From Ancylobacter mangrovi (GTDB taxonomy: Bacteria; Pseudomonadota; Alphaproteobacteria; Rhizobiales; Xanthobacteraceae), in NCBI RefSeq assembly GCF_024752355.1, contig NZ_JANTHZ010000006.1, positions 124,001 to 188,000 of the forward strand: a stretch of DNA of 64,000 nt, in the 5' to 3' direction. The stretch's first letter is position 1. Each line of letters opens with the position of its first letter. Both the position numbers and the translations under genes were made by a program. Of this stretch, positions 8,750-17,283 are shown piece by piece. Below the pieces are notes generated by a model. That model saw only the letters and a program-made list of their open reading frames with translations, was not told the DNA's origin and made no database searches.

Positions 8750-9505
8750 ATGCCGACGACTGATCGAACGATGATCGTGACAGGCGGCTCCAAGGGAATC
8801 GGCGCCGCCATCGCGCGGGCCGCCGGCGCGGCCGGCTACCGCGTCGCGCTGACCTACCGTTCCGACGCCGCCGGCGCGGAAAGCGTCGCCCGCGACGTCG
8901 AGAAGGCCGGCGGCGAGGCGCTCGTCATCTCCGCCGACGTCGCGCGCGAGGAGGACGTGCTCGCGCTGTTCAGCGCGGTCGACGCGACGTTCGGCCCGCC
9001 CGACGTGCTGGTCAACAATGCCGGCGGCGTTGGCCCGCTCGGCCGGCTCGAGGCGATCAGCGCCGCCGCCCTCCACGACGTGCTGGCGATCAACGTCGTC
9101 GGCAGCTTCCTGTGCTGCCGCGAGGCGGTGCGGCGCATGTCGACCGGCAAGGGCGGGCGCGGCGGCACCATCGTCAACATGTCCTCGCGGGCAGCCGAGC
9201 TCGGCGGCGCGGGCGAATGGATCCACTACGCCGCCAGCAAGGGGGCGATCGACAGCCTGACCGCCGGCCTCGCCCGCGAGGTGGCGGTCGAGGGCATCCG
9301 CGTCAACGCGGTCGCCCCCGGCCTCATCGCCACCGACCTGCACGCAGCCGCCGGCGCGCCGGACCGGCTCGCCCGGCTCGGGCCGGCCGTTCCGATGCAG
9401 CGCCCCGGCACGGCGGAGGAAGTCGCCGCCGCCGTGCTGTGGCTGGCCTCGCCCGCGTCTTCCTATGTAACCGGCGCGATCCTTCCGGTGTCGGGCGGGC
9501 GCTGA
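8750..9505 (+). CDS. SDR-family oxidoreductase (FabG-like)
   Basis: A 251-residue classical SDR: TGGSKGIG near residue 8, NNAGG near residue 88, MSSRAAE with the catalytic serine, YAASKGA as YxxxK, and a C-terminal GAILPVSGGR. It follows the Gfo/Idh/MocA gene after 10 nt and ends the operon that begins at 5764. The sequence is of the 3-oxoacyl-ACP-reductase/glucose-1-dehydrogenase type, often recruited to oxidise hydroxy intermediates in catabolic operons. The 248-nt gap downstream carries a fresh promoter for the ABC operon. Confidence 0.9.
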   Translation: MPTTDRTMIVTGGSKGIGAAIARAAGAAGYRVALTYRSDAAGAESVARDVEKAGGEALVISADVAREEDVLALFSAVDATFGPPDVLVNNAGGVGPLGRLEAISAAALHDVLAINVVGSFLCCREAVRRMSTGKGGRGGTIVNMSSRAAELGGAGEWIHYAASKGAIDSLTAGLAREVAVEGIRVNAVAPGLIATDLHAAAGAPDRLARLGPAVPMQRPGTAEEVAAAVLWLASPASSYVTGAILPVSGGR

Positions 9506-9555
9506 GCGACGCGTCGAATCTCCCGCTTGAACAGCCGGGGAATTCTCATGCATCG

Positions 9556-9584
9556 TTGACATGATCGAACATTTGCCTGATTAT
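9556..9584 (+). promoter_or_regulatory. Sigma70-like promoter of the first ABC importer operon
   Basis: TTGACA (9556-9561), a 17-nt spacer and GATTAT (9579-9584, four of six consensus bases). It precedes the substrate-binding-protein gene by about 170 nt. The dyad at 9581-9594 overlaps the -10, and an imperfect ATGTTCGAACAT-like palindrome (ATGATCGAACAT, 9561-9572) lies in the spacer, so two regulators may act here. Confidence 0.6.
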
Positions 9585-9594
9585 CTAACGATAA
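9581..9594. promoter_or_regulatory. Operator-like dyad TTATC-N4-GATAA (site 2)
   Basis: A perfect inverted repeat with 5-nt arms and centre TAAC, placed on the -10 of the ABC operon promoter. It is the same core as site 1 upstream of the cyclase operon and as the site before the VOC gene, implying that uptake and catabolism are controlled together. Confidence 0.6.
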
Positions 9595-9753
9595 ATAAGC
9601 AGGCGATGCCGGATACCTTACCGATGGCACGCGACGCCAAATCGACCGGACGGCCAACCCCGCAAAAAGGGGGTCCGATGTTTCATCCGGTCCTACCTGC
9701 CCAGAAAAACACGTCACCCGGCAACGATCCGGGAGCAACGGGAGAATACGTCC

Positions 9754-10782
9754 ATGGCTACTCGACGCGACGCACTTGCGCTCGCGGCCGCTCTGGCGGC
9801 CATCACCCTGACCCCTGGCGCCATTTCGACGGCAAGTGCCGACCCCGTGAAGATCCGCATCGGCTGGTCTACCATGCCCGGCCATCTCATTCCGGTGCTG
9901 TACAGCAAGCCGGACATCCTGAAGCACTACGGCAAGAGCTACACGGTGGAGCCGATCCGCTTCCGCGGCTCCTCGCCCCAGATCACCGCCATGGCGGCGG
10001 GCGAGATCGACATGGCCGCCTTCGGCCCGCTGGTGCTCGCGCTGGCCGTGACCAACGCCCATCTCGACGTGAAGGTCGTCGCCGACATCATCCAGGACGG
10101 CGTCAACGGCTCGCATAGCGAGACCTTCCTGGTCCGCGCCGACTCGGGGATCGAGAAGGTGACGGACATGAAGGGCAAGCGCGTCGGCACCAACGCCATC
10201 GGCTCGGCCTCCGACACTGCGATGCGGGCGATGTTCCGCAAGAACAAGATGCAGGACAAGCGCGACTTCACCATGGTCGAGGTCGCCTTCCCGAACATCC
10301 CGGCCATGCTCGACGAGGGCAAGATCGACCTCGGCACGGTGCTGCAGCCGATGTCGAAGCAGCTTCTCGACACCGGCAAGTACAAGGTGCTCTTCACCTC
10401 GTCCGACGCGATGGGCCCGTCCCAGCTCGTCTTCCTCGCAGCGAACGGCAAGTTCCTCGACGCCAACCGCGCCGCGCTGATGGACTTCTTCGAGGATCAC
10501 GTGCGCGCGGTGCGCTGGTTCACCGACCCGAAGAACCGGAAGGAGGCGATCAAGATCATCGCCGACTTCATGCAGCAGCCGCCGGATTCGCTGAGCTACC
10601 TCTTCACCAAGGAGGATTACTACCGCGATCCGTTCATGGCGCCGAACGTCAAGTCGATCCAGGACAGTATCGACATCGCGGTCGATCTCGGCCTCGCCCC
10701 ACGCGGCATCCAGGTCTCGCCGGAGCATGTCGACCTGAGCTTCGTGAAGGAAGCCCAGAAGCGGATCGAGGCGGGCCAATGA
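9754..10782 (+). CDS. ABC transporter substrate-binding protein (NMT1/SsuA/TauA-like)
   Basis: A 342-residue periplasmic binding protein. The N terminus TRRDALALAAALAAI is a Tat-like signal sequence (twin Arg followed by a hydrophobic run), with likely cleavage near ASADP at about residue 30. The mature part has the NMT1/THI5/SsuA pattern: an IGWSTMPGHLIP opening strand, GEIDMAAFGPLVLAL as the cleft and GKRVGTNAIGSASD in domain 2. Relatives bind sulfonates, taurine, nitrate-like anions or aromatic carboxylates. It is the first gene of the operon 9754-13946, overlapping the ATPase gene by 4 nt. Confidence 0.9.
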   Translation: MATRRDALALAAALAAITLTPGAISTASADPVKIRIGWSTMPGHLIPVLYSKPDILKHYGKSYTVEPIRFRGSSPQITAMAAGEIDMAAFGPLVLALAVTNAHLDVKVVADIIQDGVNGSHSETFLVRADSGIEKVTDMKGKRVGTNAIGSASDTAMRAMFRKNKMQDKRDFTMVEVAFPNIPAMLDEGKIDLGTVLQPMSKQLLDTGKYKVLFTSSDAMGPSQLVFLAANGKFLDANRAALMDFFEDHVRAVRWFTDPKNRKEAIKIIADFMQQPPDSLSYLFTKEDYYRDPFMAPNVKSIQDSIDIAVDLGLAPRGIQVSPEHVDLSFVKEAQKRIEAGQ

Positions 10783-11612
10783 GCGCAACCCAGCTCGCCG
10801 CCACGGCGCGCCGGCAGGCCGCCCATGCCCCCAGCGGCATCTCGGTGCAGGACGTGTCCCATACCTATGGGGCACGCGGCGCGGGAACGCTGGCGCTCGA
10901 CGGCATCAACATCGACATCGAGGACGGCGAGTTCCATTGCCTCCTCGGTCCCTCTGGCTGCGGCAAGAGCACCCTGCTCTACCTGATCGGCGGCTTCATC
11001 CCCGTCCAGTCGGGGCAGATCTCGACCGCGACCGGCCGCGTCACCGCGCCGGGCCCCGACCGCAGCATCGTGTTCCAGAACTTCGCCCTGTTTCCCTGGA
11101 AGACGGTGCGCGACAACGTGCTCTACGGGCTCAAGAAGGCGGGCTTCGGCCCGGCCGAGCGCGCCGAGCGGGCGCAGCGCTACATCGACATGGTGCACCT
11201 CACCGGCTTCGAGAACGCCTACCCCTCCCAGCTCTCCGGCGGCATGCAGCAGCGTGCCGCCATCGCCCGCACGCTCGCGGTGGACCCCGGCATCCTCCTG
11301 ATGGACGAGCCTTTCGGCGCGCTCGACGCGCAGACGCGGCGCGTCATGCAGGAGGAGCTGCGCGCCATCTGGCGCAACAGCCGAAAGACCGTGGTCTTCG
11401 TCACCCATGACGTGCAGGAGGCGGTCTTCCTCGCCGACCGCATCTCGATCATGAGCGCCCGCCCCGGCCGGGTGCAGCACGTGATCGACGTGAACATGCC
11501 CAAGGACCGCGACGAGACGATCCTGGAAAACCCGGAATTCATCCAGCTCAGCGAGCATATCTGGCGGCTGGTGCGCGAACAGGCGGTGGCGGCGACGCGG
11601 GGGGCGCACTGA
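10779..11612 (+). CDS. ABC transporter ATP-binding protein (SsuB/TauB-like)
   Basis: A 277-residue nucleotide-binding subunit of the nitrate/sulfonate/taurine importer class. It has Walker A GPSGCGKST near residue 58, a Q-loop FQNFALFPWKT, the signature LSGGMQQRAAIAR, Walker B ILLMDEPFGALD and the H-loop VTHDVQEA. It would energise import through the two permeases encoded next. It overlaps the binding-protein gene by 4 nt and shares its last base with the start of the following permease gene, so the operon is tightly coupled. Confidence 0.95.
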   Translation: MSATQLAATARRQAAHAPSGISVQDVSHTYGARGAGTLALDGINIDIEDGEFHCLLGPSGCGKSTLLYLIGGFIPVQSGQISTATGRVTAPGPDRSIVFQNFALFPWKTVRDNVLYGLKKAGFGPAERAERAQRYIDMVHLTGFENAYPSQLSGGMQQRAAIARTLAVDPGILLMDEPFGALDAQTRRVMQEELRAIWRNSRKTVVFVTHDVQEAVFLADRISIMSARPGRVQHVIDVNMPKDRDETILENPEFIQLSEHIWRLVREQAVAATRGAH

Positions 11613-12412
11613 TGAGCAGCACCCTCGACGCCCCACGAAGCCGCGGGCCCGGCTTTTCCTACACGCTGATCAGCGTGCTGGTGCGCTTCTCTCCGGTCCT
11701 GCTCCTTGCCCTGCTCTGGGAGGCGCTGGGCCTCAGCGGCCTGATCTCGCAGCAGATGCTGCCCGGCTTCGGCGAGATCGGCAGCGCCTTCATGAGCATG
11801 CTGCTGAACGGCGACCTGCTCTACAACACCGCCCGCTCGGTGGGGCGCGCGGCGACCGGGCTCGCGGGAGCAATCGTGGTCGGCGTGATGCTGGGGCTGC
11901 TGATGGCCTCGTTCCGCTCCGCCCGGCTGCTGTTCAACCCGATCGTCCAGATCTTCTACCCGATGCCGAAATCGGCGCTGATCCCGGTGGTGATGATCTG
12001 GCTCGGGCTCGGCGACAGCTCCAAGATCCTGCTGATCTTCCTCGGTTGCATGCTGCCTGTGGTGGTCGGCACCTATAATGGCGCGCGCGGGGTCAACCCC
12101 TTCCTCCTGTGGTCGGCGGCGAGCCTTGGCGCCTCGCGCTTCGACGTGCTGCGCGAGGTGGTGCTGCCGGCGGCGATGCCCGACATTCTGAGCGGATGCC
12201 GGACCGCGCTCGCCTTCTCCTTCATCCTGATGGTGAGTTCGGAGTTCGTCATCGCCACCGACGGCGTCGGCTTCCTCATCAGCTCGCTCGGCGACGGCGG
12301 CCAGTACCCGGCCATGTTCGCCGCCATCTTCTTCGTCGCCGGAATCGGCTTCGCGGCCGACCGCACCTATGCGGCGTTCGCCCGGCGGCTCCTTCGCTGG
12401 AGGGAGGCATGA
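11612..12412 (+). CDS. ABC transporter permease (SsuC/TauC-like)
   Basis: A 266-residue inner-membrane permease of the binding-protein-dependent transport family. Roughly six hydrophobic segments are seen. The cytoplasmic EAA-type loop is recognisable in the stretch SAASLGASRFDVLREVVLPAAMPDI, which contacts the ATPase. It is paired with a second, different permease gene (12409-13257), so the channel is probably a heterodimer, unlike the usual TauC/SsuC homodimer. The two genes overlap by 4 nt. Confidence 0.93.
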   Translation: MSSTLDAPRSRGPGFSYTLISVLVRFSPVLLLALLWEALGLSGLISQQMLPGFGEIGSAFMSMLLNGDLLYNTARSVGRAATGLAGAIVVGVMLGLLMASFRSARLLFNPIVQIFYPMPKSALIPVVMIWLGLGDSSKILLIFLGCMLPVVVGTYNGARGVNPFLLWSAASLGASRFDVLREVVLPAAMPDILSGCRTALAFSFILMVSSEFVIATDGVGFLISSLGDGGQYPAMFAAIFFVAGIGFAADRTYAAFARRLLRWREA

Positions 12413-13257
12413 TCGACATGGCCGAGGCAAGGCCGCTGGCGCGCGCCCCCAACTCACCCGTGCGCAAGGCCCCGCGCCCCTCGCGCAGCATCGCCCCGCA
12501 GGTGATCGACATCGGCGTGCAGGTGACGGTGGTCGCCGTCATCGCCGGCATCTGGGAGTTCGGCGCCCGTTTCGGCGCGCTCAACCCCTTCCTGCTGCCG
12601 CCGCTCAGCGTGGTGCTGGAGCGGCTCTGGGAGGATGTCCTCGCCGGCACGGCGCTGGTCGATGTGGGGCTGACGCTCTACCGCGCGCTGGTGGGCTTCG
12701 TGATCGCGGCGATCATCGGCATTCCTGCCGGCATCCTCATGGCTCGTTCCGCCGTGGTGCGCTGGTTCCTCGACCCGCTGGTGTCGATCGGCTTCCCGAT
12801 GCCGAAGATCGCCTTCCTGCCGATCTTCGTGCTCTGGTTCGACATCTACGACACCTCGAAGATCATCATGGTGGCGTTCTCCTGCTTCTTCCCCATCGTC
12901 TCGGCGACCTATGCCGGCACGGCGAGCCTCGACAAATGGCCGATCTGGTCGGCCCGTTCGTTCGGGGCCAAGGAGCGCGAATTGCTGTGGGAGGTCTACC
13001 TGCCCATGGCCATGCCGCAGATCATCACCGGCCTTCAGGTGGCCCTGCCGGTCGGCATGATCACCACCATCGTCACCGAGATGCTGATGGGCGGGCGCGG
13101 CGTGGGCGGGGCGATGATCATGGCCGGGCGCTTCGCGGACTCGGTCGGCGTGTTCTCCGGCATCGTCCAGATCATCATCCTCGGCTTCCTGGTGGTGAAG
13201 GCGGTGGAGCTGCTGCGCCGGCGGATCCTTGCCTGGCATCCCGAGACCCGCCGTTGA
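12409..13257 (+). CDS. ABC transporter permease (SsuC/TauC-like), second subunit
   Basis: A 282-residue permease with a 30-residue cytoplasmic N terminus and about six membrane segments. The EAA loop is visible as ARSFGAKERELLWEVYLPMAMPQI. ATG 12409 overlaps the previous stop (ATGA); the frame stays open far upstream but that stretch is the neighbour's sequence read out of frame. Together with 11612-12412 it would form the translocation pore of the importer. Confidence 0.92.
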   Translation: MIDMAEARPLARAPNSPVRKAPRPSRSIAPQVIDIGVQVTVVAVIAGIWEFGARFGALNPFLLPPLSVVLERLWEDVLAGTALVDVGLTLYRALVGFVIAAIIGIPAGILMARSAVVRWFLDPLVSIGFPMPKIAFLPIFVLWFDIYDTSKIIMVAFSCFFPIVSATYAGTASLDKWPIWSARSFGAKERELLWEVYLPMAMPQIITGLQVALPVGMITTIVTEMLMGGRGVGGAMIMAGRFADSVGVFSGIVQIIILGFLVVKAVELLRRRILAWHPETRR

Positions 13258-13946
13258 CGCGGGAGGGTTCGGGCGTTCCATCTGCCGCTCCGGTCGACGT
13301 CGCCTATGGCGCCGACCGGCCGGCGGCGGGCGCGGCGCCCGCCGAAAGCGTTCCGCGCATAAGCCTCGTGCCGGGCGAGGCGCTGCGGCTGAACAGCGAG
13401 CGCTTCGTGCTGCCCCCGCCGCCCATCGGCCAGGGGCACGTGCCGCTCGACCAGCGCCTCGCCGACCATCTCAAGCGCCTGTCGGGCACGTGGAACCGTC
13501 TCGCCGCGTCCTTCGTCGACGCCTATTTCGCCTATTTGCAGAGCCAGATCGAGACCCATCGCGGCGCCATCCTCGACCGGCTCGCCCCCCTCGCCGGCCT
13601 GTTCGCACCCGAGGACACGCTCTATTCCGCGCCGCTGCCGCTGCCGCGCGCGCTGGTCCGCGTGCCATCCGCGAAGGGGAGCGAATGGGTGCCGGCCGAC
13701 ATGCTGTTCTGGGATGGGCAGCGGGCGAAGGCGGTGCTGTTCTCGCCCTCGCCACTTCTGCCGGGCGCGGAGCGGCGCCGGCGCGAGCACCTGCTGGCCG
13801 CCAGCATCGAGATCGCGGCCCTCGCCGCCGGGGACCTGGCGAAGCCGGAGACCTTTCCCACCCTGCTCGGCCCGCTCGGCGCGGACTTCTGGCGCGACGA
13901 GGCGCTTCCCGTCGCGCCGGGCGCCCCGCCCTTGCCCGAGTTCTGA
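13254..13946 (+). CDS. Unknown protein, last gene of the first ABC importer operon
   Basis: About 230 residues, not recognised. A TTG codon at 13254 overlaps the permease stop as TTGA and would be the coupled start; no ATG is available nearby, and GTG codons further in are alternatives. The first 40 residues are Ala/Pro-rich. After that the protein looks soluble and mostly helical, with LDQRLADHLKRLSGTW, a central SFVDAYFAYLQSQIETHRGAILDRLAPL segment and a Pro-rich tail. There is no signal peptide or membrane helix. Its place suggests an accessory to uptake or first processing of the substrate. It converges with the deacetylase gene 25 nt on. Confidence 0.6.
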   Translation: MTREGSGVPSAAPVDVAYGADRPAAGAAPAESVPRISLVPGEALRLNSERFVLPPPPIGQGHVPLDQRLADHLKRLSGTWNRLAASFVDAYFAYLQSQIETHRGAILDRLAPLAGLFAPEDTLYSAPLPLPRALVRVPSAKGSEWVPADMLFWDGQRAKAVLFSPSPLLPGAERRRREHLLAASIEIAALAAGDLAKPETFPTLLGPLGADFWRDEALPVAPGAPPLPEF

Positions 13947-13971
13947 CGGCACGGGCGGGAGACCGCCGGAC

Positions 13972-14874
13972 CTAGCGGGCCGGCTCCCCGTCGATCCGCG
14001 CCTTCTCGGCGCGGTACCAGTCGGCGATCTCCTCGCCCGTCATCATCGCCACGCCGCCGCGCCCGAGCACTTCGTCCAGCAGCGACTCGAAATGGGCGAT
14101 GCGGTGAGGCACGCCGGTCAGATAGGGATGGGTGCTGATCGCCATGACGTGGGCGTTCTCCGCCCCCTCCTCCCACAGCCGGTCGAACTGGTCGAGGCAG
14201 CGGCGGCGAAAGGCGTCGGACGGCTGGTGCTGCACCGCGTGCACGACGATGTCGTTGGTCTCGACCGAATAGGGCACCGAGAGCATCGGCCCGTGCGCGG
14301 TAGCGAGTTCGAACGGCAGGTCGTCGATCACCCAGTCGGCGACATAGCCGATCCCGGCTTCCTTCAGCAGGTCGAGCGTCTGCTCGTTCTCGGTCAGACC
14401 CGGGCTTTCCCAGCCCGGCGGCGGACGCCCGGTGAAGGCGCGGATGGTCTCGACCGTGTCGACGATCGCCGCCCGCTGGTCTTCGAGCTGGTGCATGGGG
14501 CGCTGCACATAGCCGTGCCCCATGAACTCCCAGCCCACATCGTGCGCGGCGCGGGCGACCCGCTCATAGCTGCGGCACACATGGCCGTTGACGGCGAAGG
14601 TGGCCCGCAGGCCACGCGTCTCCAGTGCCTTCAGGATCCGCCAGAAGCCGACCCGCATCCCGTATTCGTGCCACGCCCAGTTGGGCAGGTCCGGCATCAG
14701 CGGCTGGCCCATGGGCGGGGGCAGCACGGTGCGCGGCATGGTCCGCGCGATCGACCACTCCTCGACATTGACGATGATCCACACCGCCACCCGGGCATCG
14801 CCCGGCAGGTGCATGCGCGGCCGGTCCGGAAACGCCTGGAACGGCGCGCGCTCGCTCAGCAATCCCATCGTCAC
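13972..14874 (-). CDS. Polysaccharide-deacetylase-fold protein, PuuE/cyclic-imidase-like
   Basis: A 300-residue NodB-like TIM-barrel-type hydrolase. The features NVEEW near residue 36, WAWHEYGMRVGFWRI near residue 70 and EFMGHGYVQRPMH near residue 120 are those of the PuuE allantoinase/cyclic imide hydrolase/peptidoglycan-deacetylase subgroup rather than chitin deacetylases. AISTHPYLTG supplies a late histidine. No signal peptide is seen, so it is probably cytoplasmic. It overlaps the upstream ACMSD-type amidohydrolase gene by 4 nt and is the last gene of the second ABC operon. Hydrolysis of a cyclic amide or imide would fit, as inference. Confidence 0.85.
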   Translation of the reverse strand: MTMGLLSERAPFQAFPDRPRMHLPGDARVAVWIIVNVEEWSIARTMPRTVLPPPMGQPLMPDLPNWAWHEYGMRVGFWRILKALETRGLRATFAVNGHVCRSYERVARAAHDVGWEFMGHGYVQRPMHQLEDQRAAIVDTVETIRAFTGRPPPGWESPGLTENEQTLDLLKEAGIGYVADWVIDDLPFELATAHGPMLSVPYSVETNDIVVHAVQHQPSDAFRRRCLDQFDRLWEEGAENAHVMAISTHPYLTGVPHRIAHFESLLDEVLGRGGVAMMTGEEIADWYRAEKARIDGEPAR

Positions 14875-15962
14875 AGCCCGAGCAGCCCGACCGCATTGCC
14901 GCCGACCACCCGGGCCCGCGTCTCGTCGTCGAAGCTGTCGACGCTGAGCACGTGCTGCACCGGGTCGTAGTCGGCCATGTCGTAGGGATAGTCCGTGCCC
15001 ATCACCACATGGTCGGCACCATAGGTGTTCACGAGATATTCGAGCTGGTGCGGGGTGAACACCACGCTGTCGAAGTAGACGCGGCGCAGATAGTCGCTCG
15101 GCGGGCGCGGAAGACCGGCATTGGAATCCCGGCGCGCGCCCCAGGCGTGGTCGATGCGGCCCGAATAGGCCGGCAGGTAGCCCCCGCCATGCACCGCCAG
15201 CAGCTTGAGCTTGGGGTGACGCTCCAGCACGCCGTCGAAGATCAGGTAGTGCAGCGCGACCGTGGTCTCCAGCGGATTGCCGATGATGTTGCTGAAGTAG
15301 AAGCGCGTGAACCGCTCGCCACCGGTGAAGCCGTTCGGGTGGATCATCACGAGCGCGCCGAGTTCCTCCGCCTTGGCGAAGATCGGCTCGTATTCCGGCG
15401 CGGAGAGCTCGCGGCCGTTGACGTTGGTCAGCAGCTCGACGCCCTTGAGCCCGAGCTCGCGCACGCAGCGCTCGAGCTCGGCGGGCGCGCTTTCCGGGTC
15501 CTGCATGGCGAGGGTGCCAAGGCCCGCGAAGCGGTCCGGGCGCTTCGCCACGAAGGCGGCGATGCCGTCATTGACCATGCGGTTGGCGACGACGCCATGG
15601 GCGGCGTCGACCGCGTAGTAGCACTGGAACGGCGGCGGGGCGACGACCTGGATCGAAATGCCGAGCTTGTCCAGCACCTTGATGCGGTCGTCGATGTCCA
15701 CCATCGTCCCCGCGCGGTCCTGGTCCTGGCGCTGGTTCACCGCCCGCGTCTCGTCATTGGTGTATTTCACCATGGCGATCCCGCTCACATCGAGATGCGG
15801 GGCGACATAGGCCTGCGCCTCCGGCACGCCGATATGGGCGTGGATGTCGACCGTGACGGTGTCGAGCCGCGCCGGGTCGGCGGAGGGCTTGCGGGCGGAT
15901 GTGGGGCCGTATCGGTTCACGTTGCCGCCCAGCGTGGCGGTGTCGATGATGCTGTGATCCAT
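14871..15962 (-). CDS. Amidohydrolase 2 family protein (ACMSD-like decarboxylase/hydrolase)
   Basis: A 363-residue metal-dependent TIM barrel of the amidohydrolase_2 family. The metal site shows DIHAHIG near residue 42, histidines in MIHPN and AVHGGG, and the aspartate in MGTDYPYDM. ACMSD relatives decarboxylate aromatic or semialdehyde carboxylates (ACMS, gamma-resorcylate, 5-carboxyvanillate) and others hydrolyse lactones, so the reaction is open. It is clearly paralogous to the gene at 30879, sharing segments such as NPLETT and GVLERHP. It is translationally coupled to the deacetylase gene and lies 121 nt downstream of the binding-protein gene. Confidence 0.88.
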   Translation of the reverse strand: MDHSIIDTATLGGNVNRYGPTSARKPSADPARLDTVTVDIHAHIGVPEAQAYVAPHLDVSGIAMVKYTNDETRAVNQRQDQDRAGTMVDIDDRIKVLDKLGISIQVVAPPPFQCYYAVDAAHGVVANRMVNDGIAAFVAKRPDRFAGLGTLAMQDPESAPAELERCVRELGLKGVELLTNVNGRELSAPEYEPIFAKAEELGALVMIHPNGFTGGERFTRFYFSNIIGNPLETTVALHYLIFDGVLERHPKLKLLAVHGGGYLPAYSGRIDHAWGARRDSNAGLPRPPSDYLRRVYFDSVVFTPHQLEYLVNTYGADHVVMGTDYPYDMADYDPVQHVLSVDSFDDETRARVVGGNAVGLLGL

Positions 15963-16083
15963 GAGTCAGTCCTCGGGTCAGTCCTCTGCAGGTCGGTGCT
16001 TGCGCGGGCTCTGCTCGCGCGCCGCCGTCCCGTGATGCGCGGCGAGGCGGCGGCGGACGGAAGATCCGCCCGCCGGCCGTCGC

Positions 16084-17199
16084 TCACATGTTCTTCTGCT
16101 TCCAGGCCGCGACGTCGGCGACGATCTCGTCGCGCGAATAGTCGTTGGCGGGGCCGATGATGGAGGCGTCGAGGAAGGTGGCCGGGTCGATCTCGGCCTT
16201 CAGCTCGCCCACCTTCACCAGCGGCGGCTGCACGGCCTTCCAGACCTCGGCCTGCACGTCGCCCTTCTTGTCGGTGATGGAATAGGCGAGGTCGACCGAG
16301 GCATCGACGAACTTCTGGCCGAACTCCTCGTTGGGCCATTCCTCCGGCACCGCCTTCTTCAGCATGGCGGAGAGGACCTGCGGGTCGATCTTCGCGACCT
16401 CCATGCCCTTCGAATAGGCGCGGAAGAAGCCCTCCAGCGTCTTGCGCAGCTCATCCATCCGGTCGGCCGAGACCACGAAGGAGTTGGCCGGCTGGTCCTC
16501 CATCTCCGTCGGGGTGATGAGGCGGATATCCATGCCCGCCGCCTCCAGCGACAGCCAGTCCGGCGTCGCCCCGGCGATGGCGACCACCCGCCCGCTCTTC
16601 AGCGCGGAGGCCATGGTCGGGCCGGCCTCGCCGACCACCACCGTGTGCACGTCGGAGATCGGCACGCCCTTGTGGTTGAGCGCGATGGTCAGCGTCACCA
16701 GATCGCGGTCGCTGACGAGGCCGACCGTCTTGCCCTTGAGGTCGACGACCGACTTGTAGGGGCTGTCGGCGAGCACGGCGACGCCTTCGGGCGCCTTCTG
16801 GTGCGCCTCGTAGATCACCTTGATCTTGATGCCGGCCTGGACCGCCTGGAAGGTCTGCGGCGCGTCGAGCATGGCGAGCTCGGCTTGGCCGTTCTGCACG
16901 AAGGCAACATAGGGAACCGTGGTCGAGGACGGCAGCAGGTTCACCTCGATGCCTTCGTCGGCGAAGTAGCCGAGCGCCTCGCCGGCGACGATCGGGTAGA
17001 AATTGGCCGAACGCGGCAGCGGCATGATGACGTTTACCGTCTTCAGCTCGTCCGCCTTCGCCGGCGTCGGGGCCGGCAGCAGCGCGGCGGCGAGCGCCAG
17101 CGCAGCCAATCCGGCGCATATGCCACCGGTACATATCCCGCCGGCACTCTTCGTTTCGGTCGCTCGCCTGCCGGCGACCAACGCATCGCTCTTGAACAT
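16084..17199 (-). CDS. ABC transporter substrate-binding protein (NMT1/THI5-like)
   Basis: A 371-residue secreted binding protein. A long N-terminal region with a hydrophobic core (GLAALALAAALLP) and a probable cleavage site after APTPAKA near residue 49 precedes the mature part, which has VIMPLPRSANFYPIVAGEALGYFADEGIEV, the classic opening of NMT1/THI5 proteins. The start at 17199 has a good GGAGG ribosome-binding sequence. It belongs to the minus-strand operon ATPase-permease-binding protein-amidohydrolase-deacetylase and differs from the first binding protein, so another ligand is likely. Confidence 0.9.
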   Translation of the reverse strand: MFKSDALVAGRRATETKSAGGICTGGICAGLAALALAAALLPAPTPAKADELKTVNVIMPLPRSANFYPIVAGEALGYFADEGIEVNLLPSSTTVPYVAFVQNGQAELAMLDAPQTFQAVQAGIKIKVIYEAHQKAPEGVAVLADSPYKSVVDLKGKTVGLVSDRDLVTLTIALNHKGVPISDVHTVVVGEAGPTMASALKSGRVVAIAGATPDWLSLEAAGMDIRLITPTEMEDQPANSFVVSADRMDELRKTLEGFFRAYSKGMEVAKIDPQVLSAMLKKAVPEEWPNEEFGQKFVDASVDLAYSITDKKGDVQAEVWKAVQPPLVKVGELKAEIDPATFLDASIIGPANDYSRDEIVADVAAWKQKNM

Positions 17200-17283
17200 G
17201 GCAAAATCCTCCCGTCGACCCTTTGCGGGTCGTCTCGTTGAAGCGGTTCTTCCGGTATTTTCAGGTGACGGCGCGGCGGGACC

